Of a stretch of DNA of 64,000 bases, positions 34,520 to 44,122 are shown in pieces. The notes beneath the pieces are model-generated. The model ran no database searches. It was not told where the DNA came from and was given only the letters and a program-made list of their open reading frames with translations. Where the stretch lies: assembly GCA_002344075.1 (NCBI GenBank), contig DDTM01000058.1:1-64000 (forward strand). The letters run 5' to 3'. Each line of letters starts with the position of its first letter. Positions within the stretch are counted from its first letter, which is position 1. A program made the position numbers and the translations under genes. The DNA comes from Bacteroidetes bacterium UBA2364. GTDB taxonomy: Bacteria > Bacteroidota > Rhodothermia > Rhodothermales > UBA2364.

Positions 34520-36400
34520 ATGGAAAACACTTCTCCGATTCAGGAATTTCGCGTCAAAATGGGGTTCTCGTCGTCTCAGGGCGAGGAACCGCGTGAAATG
34601 ACTGCTGCTACGCCTTTTCGCTTGTTTCTGGCTTCTGACCTGACGCCTCACCTCATGCATGATGTCGAGTGGGACGGTGCAACCCGTTTGGTAAAAGTGG
34701 ATAAATATACTTTTGCTGAACTGATGATGTCTTGGAGGCCCACTTTATCTATAGAAGTGCCCAATTATTTAGGCACTTCACCGAAAACGCTATCGCTGTC
34801 ATTGATCTTTGACCATATTCAAGGGTTTCAGCCAGATCGGTTGGTGGACCAATTGCCTTTGGTGAAGCGTTTTTTAGGTCTTAGGGATGCCTTCCTTATG
34901 GTCAAGCGCGATCAACTGTCTTATCAAGCCTTTGCTGGAACAATTCAAACGCTGGGTTTTGATCGGGAGGAGGCATTGCATTGGTCTGACCGAATCCGTC
35001 CGGTTCCCGAAGAGAATGCCTCACCCTCAACGTCGAATTCTGGTGGAGGTTTGGACAATTTGCTAAATTTGGTGGACTTGGGTGCTACGGCTACACCTGA
35101 AAAACAAGCTGGTGGAGATCCGATGGATGCCCTTATTCGTGCTTTAGCGGGTCAAAAAGCGGCTTCACCACCCAAACGCCCTATAGAAAAGGGGAAAAGT
35201 GCTTTACAAGTGGCCCTCGAAGAAGTGGAAAATCGGATTGCCCAACAATTGGATGCTGTGATCCATCATGCGGCATATCAACAATTGGAATCCTCATGGC
35301 GCGGCTTGAAATTATTGGTAGATCGTCTGGATTTTCGGAAAAATATCCGTTTAGACGTGCTTTCTGTCAATAAGGAACAGTTAAATACGGCCTTGTATCA
35401 TCAAGTCTTAATGCCTGCCTATGAGATACCTCCTGAAATTCCTTTTGCAGCCTTGTTATTGGATTTTACGTTTGGGGATGTGGCCATGGATCTGGAGCGT
35501 CTTTCAGATATTGGAGAAACGGCTGCAAGCCTTCAAATTCCGGTTGTTGCTTCGGCGGCTACAAGGCTCTGGACTGAACGTGATGCTTATGGAAATTCAA
35601 GAATTCCTACCATTCTACAGCATTTACAAAAACCGGAATTTATGGGATGGCCCTTGTTGCGTGAGCAGGCATCGTCGGGATGGATAACTTTGGCGTTGCC
35701 ACATGTGCTACTCCGAAGTCCTTATCGGTCTATGCAACTGATGGGTGGTCTTCCCTATAATGAAAAAACACCTTCGGATGGAAGTGGACATTTATGGGGA
35801 CGTGCGTCTTTGCCTGTTGGGGTCGCGATGGCCCAAGGTTATGTAAAGCACGCTTGGGGAACAGGGTTTGTTGGGCCTGGAAGTGCGGGTGAACAACAGG
35901 ATTACCCCATTAGGAAAACCGATACCAACAGTTCGCCACTCTCTATGTGGCTTGATACGCATAAACAAGTTGAATTCTCGGATGCTGGATTTACGGTTCT
36001 GGCTTCCCGGCCCAATTCGGATCGGGTGTATGTTGCTGGCGCGCAAGTTTTTCAGAAAGTGGCGAACTATATAGACCCTGATTCACTCGCGGAAGCACAA
36101 CGCCATGCTTCGTTGTCGTGTAAAATGGTGACTGGTAAAATAACGCAAGCCATTTTATTCGCCCAAAGCATCCTTAAATCTGGTTTGTCGCCTGAGCAAA
36201 TTCACGCACAACTGGTGAACCAACTCGAAAAGGTTTTAACCGAAGGCGGTCTCATGATCGCAGAAAACACAATAAAAGTAGAAGTAGGCGATAGCCCGCG
36301 TGCCGCAGACTGTTATGGAGTCGGGATATGGATTAATTCCCCCGCCTCTCTTTTAGGAGAGGAAGTGAGTATTGCACTCGGATTTGAAGTCGCCAAATAA
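34520..36400 (+). CDS. fused TssB-TssC contractile sheath protein
   Basis: 626 residues, roughly the sum of TssB (about 165) and TssC (about 490). Residues about 30-130 follow TssB: PFRLFLASDLTPH, VKVDKYTFAELM, SLSLIFDHIQGFQPDRLVDQ and LPLVKRFLGLRDAF. A Gly/Ser/Pro-rich linker covers about 165-225. From about 235 the TssC part begins with AQQLDAVIHHAAYQQLESSW and RGLKLLVDRL, the sheath large-subunit signature, and runs on to the end. The C-terminal block differs from the usual TssC ending. It would polymerise into a T6SS-like sheath in the cytoplasm. It opens the locus and is about 100 bases upstream of the FHA-transglycosylase gene. Confidence 0.82.
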   Translation: MENTSPIQEFRVKMGFSSSQGEEPREMTAATPFRLFLASDLTPHLMHDVEWDGATRLVKVDKYTFAELMMSWRPTLSIEVPNYLGTSPKTLSLSLIFDHIQGFQPDRLVDQLPLVKRFLGLRDAFLMVKRDQLSYQAFAGTIQTLGFDREEALHWSDRIRPVPEENASPSTSNSGGGLDNLLNLVDLGATATPEKQAGGDPMDALIRALAGQKAASPPKRPIEKGKSALQVALEEVENRIAQQLDAVIHHAAYQQLESSWRGLKLLVDRLDFRKNIRLDVLSVNKEQLNTALYHQVLMPAYEIPPEIPFAALLLDFTFGDVAMDLERLSDIGETAASLQIPVVASAATRLWTERDAYGNSRIPTILQHLQKPEFMGWPLLREQASSGWITLALPHVLLRSPYRSMQLMGGLPYNEKTPSDGSGHLWGRASLPVGVAMAQGYVKHAWGTGFVGPGSAGEQQDYPIRKTDTNSSPLSMWLDTHKQVEFSDAGFTVLASRPNSDRVYVAGAQVFQKVANYIDPDSLAEAQRHASLSCKMVTGKITQAILFAQSILKSGLSPEQIHAQLVNQLEKVLTEGGLMIAENTIKVEVGDSPRAADCYGVGIWINSPASLLGEEVSIALGFEVAK

Positions 36401-36499
36401 AGATACTTCTTATTTCGTTTGATTATATCTTCTGGATTTGTCCCAGACAAGAGCCAAGCAATCATTAACCCATACACTAAAACGTTACCTATTCCGCGT

Positions 36500-39400
36500 A
36501 TGCAAACAAACATTCGCGTTTCAATCCTGAAAGGGCCTATATCTGGCGATAAAGATGCCTTTCAATTTAGCAAGACCTTCAATATAGGTCGGGATGCTAC
36601 GTGTCAAATTCACCTCCCCAGTCCACTGGTGAGTCGTACACATGCAGACGTGTCTTTTGAAAATGGGCAATGGATTTTGCATGACCGTAACAGTACGAAT
36701 GGTATTTGGGTAAACGGTGCACGCACATCCCGTGTCGTTTTGGATATTGCCAAGGAGGTGGAATTTGGTCGTAATGGCCCAATGTTGCGATTCGAGGTTG
36801 AGTCATTGGACAGCCCTATAGCAGAAGTGCCTGTGGTAACTCCGGAAGCGGGGTTGGCAACTTCCTTTTGGCAATCTTTGGGTGAAATATCAGGGACTTC
36901 CCCCAGTTCTACAGAAACGCCAGTTCCTCAAACATCAGCAGAAACGGTAGCTCCGCCTTTGGAATCCGGTTTTTTTGCTGCTTTATCGGATACTCCGCCT
37001 GATGTATCTTCTATCGAGGCCACAGGAGAAACGCCCTCTCTATCGGAAAAACCCTCCGTCGAATCGGGCATTTTTACTTCAATTGATCCCTCAAAGGAAT
37101 CATTTTTTGAAAGCCGCCCTGATGGGCCTACTTTTGAAGGCCTGAAAAATGTTCACCATTCCGAGGAACCACCCGCCAACGACAGTGATAAATTGGGATT
37201 GGAATCCGGTTTTTTTCGTTCATTATCGGAAGTTGTTCCTGAAACTCCAGCCCCACTCACTTTGCCTGCGACGCCTTCTTCAGCGGGCGTAACAGGATTG
37301 GAGTCGGGTTTTTTCCGTTCGTTATCGGAAATTGATGGAGCAAGCCCATCCTTGGGCAAGGAAGAGCCTCAGCAGTCAGAGGCAGTATCTGTCGCTGAAT
37401 CAACAACGGCACCATCATTAGGCACTGGCTTTTTCGCTGCTTTAACGGAAGAAGCTCCACCACAGCCTACGCCCCCTATAAGTACCGATTCCATAGATTC
37501 GGCTTTGCCATCGGGCATCTTTCGCGCATTGTCCGAGTTGCCTCAGTCTGCTCCTATACCCACAGAGGAAGTACCAGTTACGCCCGTCAAACCGGATGAA
37601 AACATGGAAATGGGTTTCTCATCTGGCATTAGTTCGGCTCTTCAGGACTTGAAAGGGATAGCTGGGGGGAAAACACCAGATGCGCCGCAAGCGGGATTGA
37701 ATACAGGGTTTTTTAAAGCGTTAGAACATGTTGCAGGCGAGGCTCCGGCATCGGCATCACCCCAGCCAATTTCGTGGGATTCGCCTGAAAAGGCGGGATG
37801 GGATACCGATACGCCGCCACCGTCCGCCGTACCAGTTGTTACACCTTGGCCATCCGCCCCCCTTACAGACAAACCAGACTGGCCCGCCGCACAAACGGAT
37901 TGGGGTACCGAAAGTACACCGCCGCACGTTGCGCCATCTTACGAATGGAGTACTCCGGGGATACCTGTGCCTCCTCCAGTACCACCCAATGAACCCCCTT
38001 TAGACGCCCTCTTCAATCAATGGGGGGCAGTAGAGGCTCCACCAGTGGGTGGAATGGAATGGGGTGCTCCACCACCTGCTAAGGCGGGCACAGATTGCGG
38101 GACACCGCAACAATCACAAAGTGTAGGAATGGAATGGGGAAGTGAGCCGCCAGCCCATGATAAACCAGTTGCGGATGATTGGGGAGCGGCTAAGCCAACT
38201 GCTACAGATTCTGGATTTAGTTGGCCGCCTGTGCCTACTGCTGGCCATGCCGATTGGAACCCAACGTCAAACCGTGAAATGGCATTGCCATCGTCTGCGG
38301 ATGATTGGTCCACACCTTCGGGGCCGCCCCCTGTAAACACTCCGCCTGCCGACTGGGGGCCTGGGTCCAAATGGGAACCATCGGCAATTGCTCCATCTTA
38401 TCAGGAAGCCTCGAAAGCAACACCTCCGGCCCCAGGATCTGTTTCTGGCTATATGCGGAAGTTTGAGTCTGGTCAAACTGCGGAAATGGGTTCGCGCACC
38501 CAGATGATGATGGCGGCTTTTTCGCGAATGAGTAAACGGGACAAGCGAAAATATTACTACATCATCGGTATTGTGGCAGTTGCGTTGGTTATTGCTGCTA
38601 TCTGGGCTTTATGGAAGCACAACGAAAGTAGTTCATTGGGCGAAGCATTGGATGCGTCGAATGTGGCATTGACGACCCAAGACTCTTTAAATGTTGTTTT
38701 ATTTTATCAAATTAAAGAATTACAACTCAAATTCGCCAATGATTCTACACTGAATACGAACAAGAAATTACGCGACGAAACGGCCAGAAAAATTATTGAA
38801 ATGCAACAGGCCTATTCCGAGAAAATGCGTGCAAGGCCCCAGTATAGGGCTGCGGTGAATTTGGCGAATTCGGGCAATGCGAGTGGGAATGTGGATAAAT
38901 TGATTTATGACATTACACGGCTTTTTGGTGAAAATGAAATGGTAATGCCTGCCGGATATGTGGATAAAGTCAAACAGTATATCAAATATTGGCAGAGTAG
39001 TTCACGGTATATAAACGCCCTGCGAACAGCCCAAGATAACGGGTATGTGGAACCCATTGTGGCCAGTTTCATGAAGCGCGGGGTACCACCGCAGTTTTTC
39101 TACTTAGGCATGCAAGAAAGTAATTTTAACACCAAAATTGTGGGGCCTCCTACCCGTTATGGCCATGCAAAAGGAATGTGGCAATTTATTCCTTCAACGG
39201 GCGCACGATATGGGCTGAAAATTGGCCCATTGAAGGATGTTGGAGTCTATGACCCTGAAGACGAAAGGCACGACCACGTAAAAGCGGGGGAAGCGGCGGC
39301 AGGTTATATTGCTGATATTTATAAGACGGATGCACAAGCTTCCGGATTGTGTGTCATGGCTTCGTACAACTGGGGAGAGGGAAATGTCATCAAACGCATT

Positions 39401-39700
39401 AGGGCTATGCCTAATAATCCCCGCGACCGCAATTTTTGGAATATGTACACGCAGACTTGGATGCCCGAAGAAACCAAAAATTACGTGTTTTATATTACCG
39501 CAGCAGCAGTTATTGGCGAGAACCCTCGCTTGTTTGGGTTTAATTTCGACAACCCATTAGCGGCGGCCATACAAAAAGTTGGAAGTGGGCAGTATGTAAT
39601 GCCAGGAGGCGGCAGCCCCACTTATTCAGATTTACCACCCATGACCTTAGCGATGGATAGAGAACGGGAGCAATTGTTTAAATTCCGGACGTTCTGGTGA
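36500..39700 (+). CDS. FHA - repeat - transmembrane - lytic transglycosylase fusion protein
   Basis: About 1066 residues. Residues 1-105 are an FHA domain (TFNIGRDATCQIHLPSPLVSR, HDRNSTNGIWVNG). Residues about 120-415 hold about nine copies of an SGFFxxLSE-like motif in an acidic, Pro-rich linker. Residues about 420-650 are Pro/Gly-rich with many Trp (MEWG, DDWG, ADWG). A membrane helix lies at about 685-706. The C-terminal periplasmic part is a lytic transglycosylase domain with catalytic Glu873 in GMQESNFN, then GHAKGMWQFIPSTGARYGL and MASYNWGEGN. It probably binds phosphothreonine inside and cuts peptidoglycan outside. I start at the ATG 36500; a TTG at 36419 is in frame. Confidence 0.85.
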   Translation: MQTNIRVSILKGPISGDKDAFQFSKTFNIGRDATCQIHLPSPLVSRTHADVSFENGQWILHDRNSTNGIWVNGARTSRVVLDIAKEVEFGRNGPMLRFEVESLDSPIAEVPVVTPEAGLATSFWQSLGEISGTSPSSTETPVPQTSAETVAPPLESGFFAALSDTPPDVSSIEATGETPSLSEKPSVESGIFTSIDPSKESFFESRPDGPTFEGLKNVHHSEEPPANDSDKLGLESGFFRSLSEVVPETPAPLTLPATPSSAGVTGLESGFFRSLSEIDGASPSLGKEEPQQSEAVSVAESTTAPSLGTGFFAALTEEAPPQPTPPISTDSIDSALPSGIFRALSELPQSAPIPTEEVPVTPVKPDENMEMGFSSGISSALQDLKGIAGGKTPDAPQAGLNTGFFKALEHVAGEAPASASPQPISWDSPEKAGWDTDTPPPSAVPVVTPWPSAPLTDKPDWPAAQTDWGTESTPPHVAPSYEWSTPGIPVPPPVPPNEPPLDALFNQWGAVEAPPVGGMEWGAPPPAKAGTDCGTPQQSQSVGMEWGSEPPAHDKPVADDWGAAKPTATDSGFSWPPVPTAGHADWNPTSNREMALPSSADDWSTPSGPPPVNTPPADWGPGSKWEPSAIAPSYQEASKATPPAPGSVSGYMRKFESGQTAEMGSRTQMMMAAFSRMSKRDKRKYYYIIGIVAVALVIAAIWALWKHNESSSLGEALDASNVALTTQDSLNVVLFYQIKELQLKFANDSTLNTNKKLRDETARKIIEMQQAYSEKMRARPQYRAAVNLANSGNASGNVDKLIYDITRLFGENEMVMPAGYVDKVKQYIKYWQSSSRYINALRTAQDNGYVEPIVASFMKRGVPPQFFYLGMQESNFNTKIVGPPTRYGHAKGMWQFIPSTGARYGLKIGPLKDVGVYDPEDERHDHVKAGEAAAGYIADIYKTDAQASGLCVMASYNWGEGNVIKRIRAMPNNPRDRNFWNMYTQTWMPEETKNYVFYITAAAVIGENPRLFGFNFDNPLAAAIQKVGSGQYVMPGGGSPTYSDLPPMTLAMDREREQLFKFRTFW

Positions 39701-39736
39701 GTCGGGATTCTTATTTCTTCAGTATTCCATAACCAA

Positions 39737-41362
39737 ATGGTACAAAAACAAATGCCTCACCTGCTACAACTGGGTGAAAAAACCGATGTCGGACGGGTTC
39801 GCACCGAAAATCAGGATGCTTGCGGGCATTTTGTAGGTACTCCACAGGACGATAAACCAGCTGTTCATCTTTATGTTGTGGCGGATGGTATGGGCGGTCA
39901 TGCCGATGGCCGGATTGCGAGTAACACAGCGGTCAACACAGTGGGCGAGGCCTATTTTTCCCGCCGTATCGGATCGGTACTCACGCGCTTAGAACACGCT
40001 TTCCAAGAAGCCAACCTCAATATCCACAAATTATTGAAAGATTTGCCTGGTGGACAAATCATGGGGACTACTTGTACGGCTTTGCTGATAGATGGGGATC
40101 GGGCTTTTGTTGCACACGTTGGAGATAGCCGTTTGTATCGGATTCGCCCAGATAAAGCAGAACAAATTTCGGAAGACCATACCATGATTTCTGCTATGGT
40201 AAAAAAAGGCATTCTGACCCCACAAGAGGCCGAACGACATCCACAAAGATCCATGTTGGAACGGGCATTGGGGCCGGAATCGCATGTAGAAGTAGATACC
40301 TTCGAGATAGACCGGCTTCATTTGAATGATGTGTATGTGCTTTGTAGTGATGGCCTCGGAGATGTACATTTGCCGGAAATATCCGAAATTGTCCGTGCAA
40401 TGCCCCCACAAGAAGCGGCAGAGAAAATGGTGGCTCTTGCAAATGAGCGCGGTGGCTTGGACAACTCGACCGTGCAAGTGGTTCGAGTGGCGCCGTCCGA
40501 TAAGCCTATTGAATACACGGCATCGAATGCCTCTTTTGATACCCAATTACGCCAGCAGGAGGCGCACCCAACGGTCTCAACTGGTGTCTGGAATGCATTA
40601 GAGCAACCGGAAATGTGGAGAAACGACCGTGGACATGCCGTGCTTCCTCCACCGCCAGAAGCAAAAGACCGCCCAAAGTGGCTTATTCCGATGATCTCGG
40701 GCTTGGCGATGCTGGTTGTGGTTGGGGCTGTATGGTTCAACTTAGATTTGCTGAACCGCTCTAAATCAGCTTCGGTTGCGTTACAAAAAGAGCCTTATAA
40801 TGAAAATGCTTATTCAGAGGGAAGCCCTTCAAAAGAGCCAGAAACACAGGGAACTACTCTTGGTACTCAAGATAATGTAGCTCCTTTGTTATCCGATAAT
40901 CCCTTGAACAACGGAACCAAACCACCGACGCTTCCGAGTATGGTACCTCCGGTAATTGGTGCCAGTAAACCAGAAGCGGCAAGAACCACGAGCAAGCCGA
41001 AAGAAAATCCCGTTGCAATCAAACCCGAATCCTCTAAAACGGAAACAGAAAAACCGCAAGAACAAGGAAAAGATGGTGCAAAATTGGCGAACGGCTTGGC
41101 CGAGGCATGGCAAAACCTTCAGACGGGAAACCACCAAGTGGCCGTGAGCCGGTTTATTTCGTTAGAAGCGGAATTTGGCAAAACCCCTGAATATCGGGAA
41201 GAACGAAGCAAGGCGGCAAAAAAATTGATGTCGTTGGGAGATGGTAAACGGGCAACTCCAGCAAGTGCCTTGGATTTGTACCGAAAGTCTCAACAACTCT
41301 TGGATAACGAAACGATCCAGAGCAGAATTACCGAAATTCAAAAAATGGAAACCAATAATTAA
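39737..41362 (+). CDS. PP2C-type phosphatase with membrane anchor (PppA/Stp1-like)
   Basis: 541 residues. The N-terminal 255 are a PP2C phosphatase: VGRVRTENQDA, VVADGMGGHADG, HVGDSRLYRIR, CSDGLGDV and GGLDNSTVQVV carry the metal-binding Asp residues. A single membrane helix follows at about 314-337 (PMISGLAMLVVVGAVWF). The rest is a Pro/Lys/Glu-rich linker ending in a helical segment that could hold TPR-like helices, probably periplasmic. In known T6SS the PppA phosphatase reverses FHA phosphorylation by PpkA. It lies between the FHA-transglycosylase and kinase genes. Confidence 0.9.
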   Translation: MVQKQMPHLLQLGEKTDVGRVRTENQDACGHFVGTPQDDKPAVHLYVVADGMGGHADGRIASNTAVNTVGEAYFSRRIGSVLTRLEHAFQEANLNIHKLLKDLPGGQIMGTTCTALLIDGDRAFVAHVGDSRLYRIRPDKAEQISEDHTMISAMVKKGILTPQEAERHPQRSMLERALGPESHVEVDTFEIDRLHLNDVYVLCSDGLGDVHLPEISEIVRAMPPQEAAEKMVALANERGGLDNSTVQVVRVAPSDKPIEYTASNASFDTQLRQQEAHPTVSTGVWNALEQPEMWRNDRGHAVLPPPPEAKDRPKWLIPMISGLAMLVVVGAVWFNLDLLNRSKSASVALQKEPYNENAYSEGSPSKEPETQGTTLGTQDNVAPLLSDNPLNNGTKPPTLPSMVPPVIGASKPEAARTTSKPKENPVAIKPESSKTETEKPQEQGKDGAKLANGLAEAWQNLQTGNHQVAVSRFISLEAEFGKTPEYREERSKAAKKLMSLGDGKRATPASALDLYRKSQQLLDNETIQSRITEIQKMETNN

Positions 41363-41370
41363 TCAACATC

Positions 41371-42948
41371 ATGGTAGGTCAGTACATTGATATTTATCGG
41401 GTTACGCAGAAACTTGGCCAAGGGGGCATGGGGCAGGTTTGGAAAGCGATAGACACCCAACTCGATCGGACGGTTGCACTTAAGGTAATGAACGTGCAAG
41501 ACCCCATGTTTTTGCAGCGCTTCCGGGCAGAGGCAAAAGCCTTGGCCATGTTAGACCATCCCAATATTGTACGTGTTTTCGGGATGCGTGAAACACCTAT
41601 TGGAATGGTCATCATTATGGAGTTTGTGGAAGGAAAGGATTGGTCGGACCTGATCTCGCAGGGGAAGTACAACACGCCGGAAGATGTGGCCAATATTTCG
41701 AGTCAGTTACTGAGTGCTTTGGAGTATGCTCACTCCAAAGCCATCATACATCGGGATATCAAGCCAAGCAACATCATGATAATGGCCGATGGGACAGTTA
41801 AAGTGACCGATTTTGGCCTCGCAAAACTTATTGACCCGCAAGCAACCATTGCCGGAAATCCATTGACCCAGGCCGGACAAGCCGTTGGCAGCCTGTACTA
41901 TATGTCTCCTGAACAGGTAAAAGGCTTAGATTCGGTGGATCAACGCACCGACATCTATTCCACAGGGATTACCATGTATGAGGCTTTGGCAGGGCGTCCA
42001 CCATTCGAGGATGTAACGGCTACTTCACCCTATGTTATCCAGAAAAAGATTGTGGATGGAGATGTTCCGGCCATTACTTCAGCAGCTCCGGGTATTCCCG
42101 CCGATCTTGCCAAGGTGATCAACCGGGCGATTCAGGTTCGCCCCGACAAACGGTACGCGAGTGCAGCAGATATGCGCCTTGGATTGCAACAACTGGCGAC
42201 AGGTCAGCAGTCTTCATACCTCCCGCCTGCATCTTCCAGTAAGAAGGTTACGGTTTCATCTAAAAGTGTAACCACCCGATCTACAAGCCCCAACTGGATC
42301 ATGATAGGTGGTATTGGAGCGGTGGTGGTTTTGGGCTTCGTAGCAATATGGTTTTTTGTCTTGAGGCCGCAGCCCAAGCCCGCTCCTCAGCCTCAGCAAG
42401 ACGTCACACAAAATGATCCATTACTGAATTCAAATACGAGCCTACAGCCAAGCCAGGCAAATAATCCAAGTACGCCCCAGGTCAACAATACACCTCCCTC
42501 GGAGAACAATACAGGCGATGTACCTGTTTTGACTACACCACCGCCAAAGAATACGACCCCTGTCCGTGACCGGATCCAGCAAGGAGCGCAGACTATTCGT
42601 GAAAACGTTCAAAATCGAGAACCGATTATCACACGGCCAACCAAGCCCAATACGGCCAATAACAATAACCAGACAACAACACCTGTCACAGAAAAACCAA
42701 AAGAAGAGCCTAAGCCTGAGCCTCCGGCGGCAGAAGGTTCGTTTATGGTTACAGTAGTGGGGCCGGATGGTGAACCCCTTCCGGCAACCATCTCAACCGA
42801 TCTGGGTTCCGGTTATGGTGCCCGGAAGAAGTTTACGGGAAAGCCTGGTACCTATTCAGTTTCAGTCAAAGGGCCGGATGGCACTACCAAAAATACTTCT
42901 GTTAAGGTGGTGGCGGGAAAAACAACCGCTACAACCGTCCGTTTCTAA
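41371..42948 (+). CDS. Ser/Thr protein kinase with membrane anchor (PpkA-like)
   Basis: 525 residues, eight bases after the phosphatase gene. The PknB-type kinase domain spans about 8-270: glycine loop QKLGQGGMGQVWKA, Lys38 in VALKVM, catalytic Asp129 in HRDIKPSN and Asp147 in DFGLAKL. A membrane helix lies at about 308-333. The outer part is Asn/Pro/Gln-rich and ends in a small beta-rich PEGA- or Ig-like domain (GPDGEPLPATIS, GKPGTYSVSVKGPDG). In T6SS the matching kinase PpkA phosphorylates an FHA protein to switch on assembly. Confidence 0.93.
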   Translation: MVGQYIDIYRVTQKLGQGGMGQVWKAIDTQLDRTVALKVMNVQDPMFLQRFRAEAKALAMLDHPNIVRVFGMRETPIGMVIIMEFVEGKDWSDLISQGKYNTPEDVANISSQLLSALEYAHSKAIIHRDIKPSNIMIMADGTVKVTDFGLAKLIDPQATIAGNPLTQAGQAVGSLYYMSPEQVKGLDSVDQRTDIYSTGITMYEALAGRPPFEDVTATSPYVIQKKIVDGDVPAITSAAPGIPADLAKVINRAIQVRPDKRYASAADMRLGLQQLATGQQSSYLPPASSSKKVTVSSKSVTTRSTSPNWIMIGGIGAVVVLGFVAIWFFVLRPQPKPAPQPQQDVTQNDPLLNSNTSLQPSQANNPSTPQVNNTPPSENNTGDVPVLTTPPPKNTTPVRDRIQQGAQTIRENVQNREPIITRPTKPNTANNNNQTTTPVTEKPKEEPKPEPPAAEGSFMVTVVGPDGEPLPATISTDLGSGYGARKKFTGKPGTYSVSVKGPDGTTKNTSVKVVAGKTTATTVRF

Positions 42949-42975
42949 CTTAAACTTTTCAACCAAAATCGTATC

Positions 42976-44097
42976 ATGAAACCCTTCTTTTCTTTCACTT
43001 CTGTATTGGGGTTGATGACATTGCTCTTAACCGCATGTTCGGGTCCTAAAGAAGCAAATCTGACGTCAAGTCAACCATCCGTAACATCTAACACCGAGAC
43101 CAATGTCGTTCCAAACAAACCTCAGCCGGTACGCCTCATTGATCCGCGTGTTCAGGAAGCCATACGCCAGTTTAATTTAGGGGAATATGACGAAGCATTG
43201 CCTAAACTGGAGCGGCTCAGCCGCGATCGCTCGCTAAGCGTCACCGATCGCCGAGCGACCTTGGAAGCCTTAGCTGAATTTGCAGCGGCCTCCGAGGAAA
43301 ACAATAAAGCAATACAATTGGTTTCTACCTTATTACAAGAAGAACCCCCTGCGTATGAACCTGATCCAGATAAAAAACCATTAGAATACCTCCGGGCCTA
43401 TTATATGGCACGTAAAAATAAATCTGGTGGATTTGGCGTGGAACGTGCGGATCCAGGTATTAAGACCATTGCGGTGATGGATTTCCATAATGCATCCATT
43501 ACAACCGACGCGGCCCGTTACGACCGTTTGCAAGTAGGTTTGCCGCAATTGATGATGTTCCAATTCCAACAAAATGTGAACCTAAAAGTCGTTGAACGAG
43601 CCCGGTTGGATTGGCTGATGCAAGAAGCCAAAATACAAAATGATCCAGCCAGTTTTGATGTTTCTCAAGCCGTTCGGGTTGGGAAAATGTTGGGTGCACA
43701 TTCGGTCGTATTTGGTACATTCATTGTATTAGACAAAAATCGAGTTCGGATTGCTGCCCGTTTGGTGAAGGTAGAAACGTCTGAGATTCTTTTGACCGAA
43801 AACATGGAAGGCAAACCCGCAGATATAATGGCACTTTCAGATCAGTTGGCTCTCCGTTTGGCACGGCGGATCAATGAAAACCAAGCGATTAAAATGGCAG
43901 CGGCCAATCCTACCAATTCGTTAGATGCCATGCTGGCCTATGCTGAAGGATTGGAAGTATATCATACACAAGGCCCCGACCTGGCTTTGGAGAAGTTTAA
44001 ATTGGCAGTACAATTGGATGGGCGGTTTGAGCAAGCCAAAGAAAAAATTGCCGTTATCGAAACGTCGCAACGCATGGCAGCGGCCAATGTAAAATAA
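42976..44097 (+). CDS. CsgG/FlgO-like lipoprotein, first copy
   Basis: 373 residues with a lipoprotein signal (lipobox LLTAC, lipidated Cys21). A helical, TPR-like part (residues about 55-125, FNLGEYDEALPKLERL) is followed by a CsgG/FlgO-like domain: KTIAVMDFHNAS, LQVGLPQLMMFQF, VVERARLDWLMQE and VGKMLGAHSVVFGTF. The C-terminus is again helical with a TPR-like unit. Such proteins sit at the outer membrane and CsgG itself forms a pore. It lies directly upstream of a second protein with related domains. Confidence 0.75.
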   Translation: MKPFFSFTSVLGLMTLLLTACSGPKEANLTSSQPSVTSNTETNVVPNKPQPVRLIDPRVQEAIRQFNLGEYDEALPKLERLSRDRSLSVTDRRATLEALAEFAAASEENNKAIQLVSTLLQEEPPAYEPDPDKKPLEYLRAYYMARKNKSGGFGVERADPGIKTIAVMDFHNASITTDAARYDRLQVGLPQLMMFQFQQNVNLKVVERARLDWLMQEAKIQNDPASFDVSQAVRVGKMLGAHSVVFGTFIVLDKNRVRIAARLVKVETSEILLTENMEGKPADIMALSDQLALRLARRINENQAIKMAAANPTNSLDAMLAYAEGLEVYHTQGPDLALEKFKLAVQLDGRFEQAKEKIAVIETSQRMAAANVK

Positions 44098-44122
44098 ATT
44101 TTCTCCTCTAAATAATGCCTTC

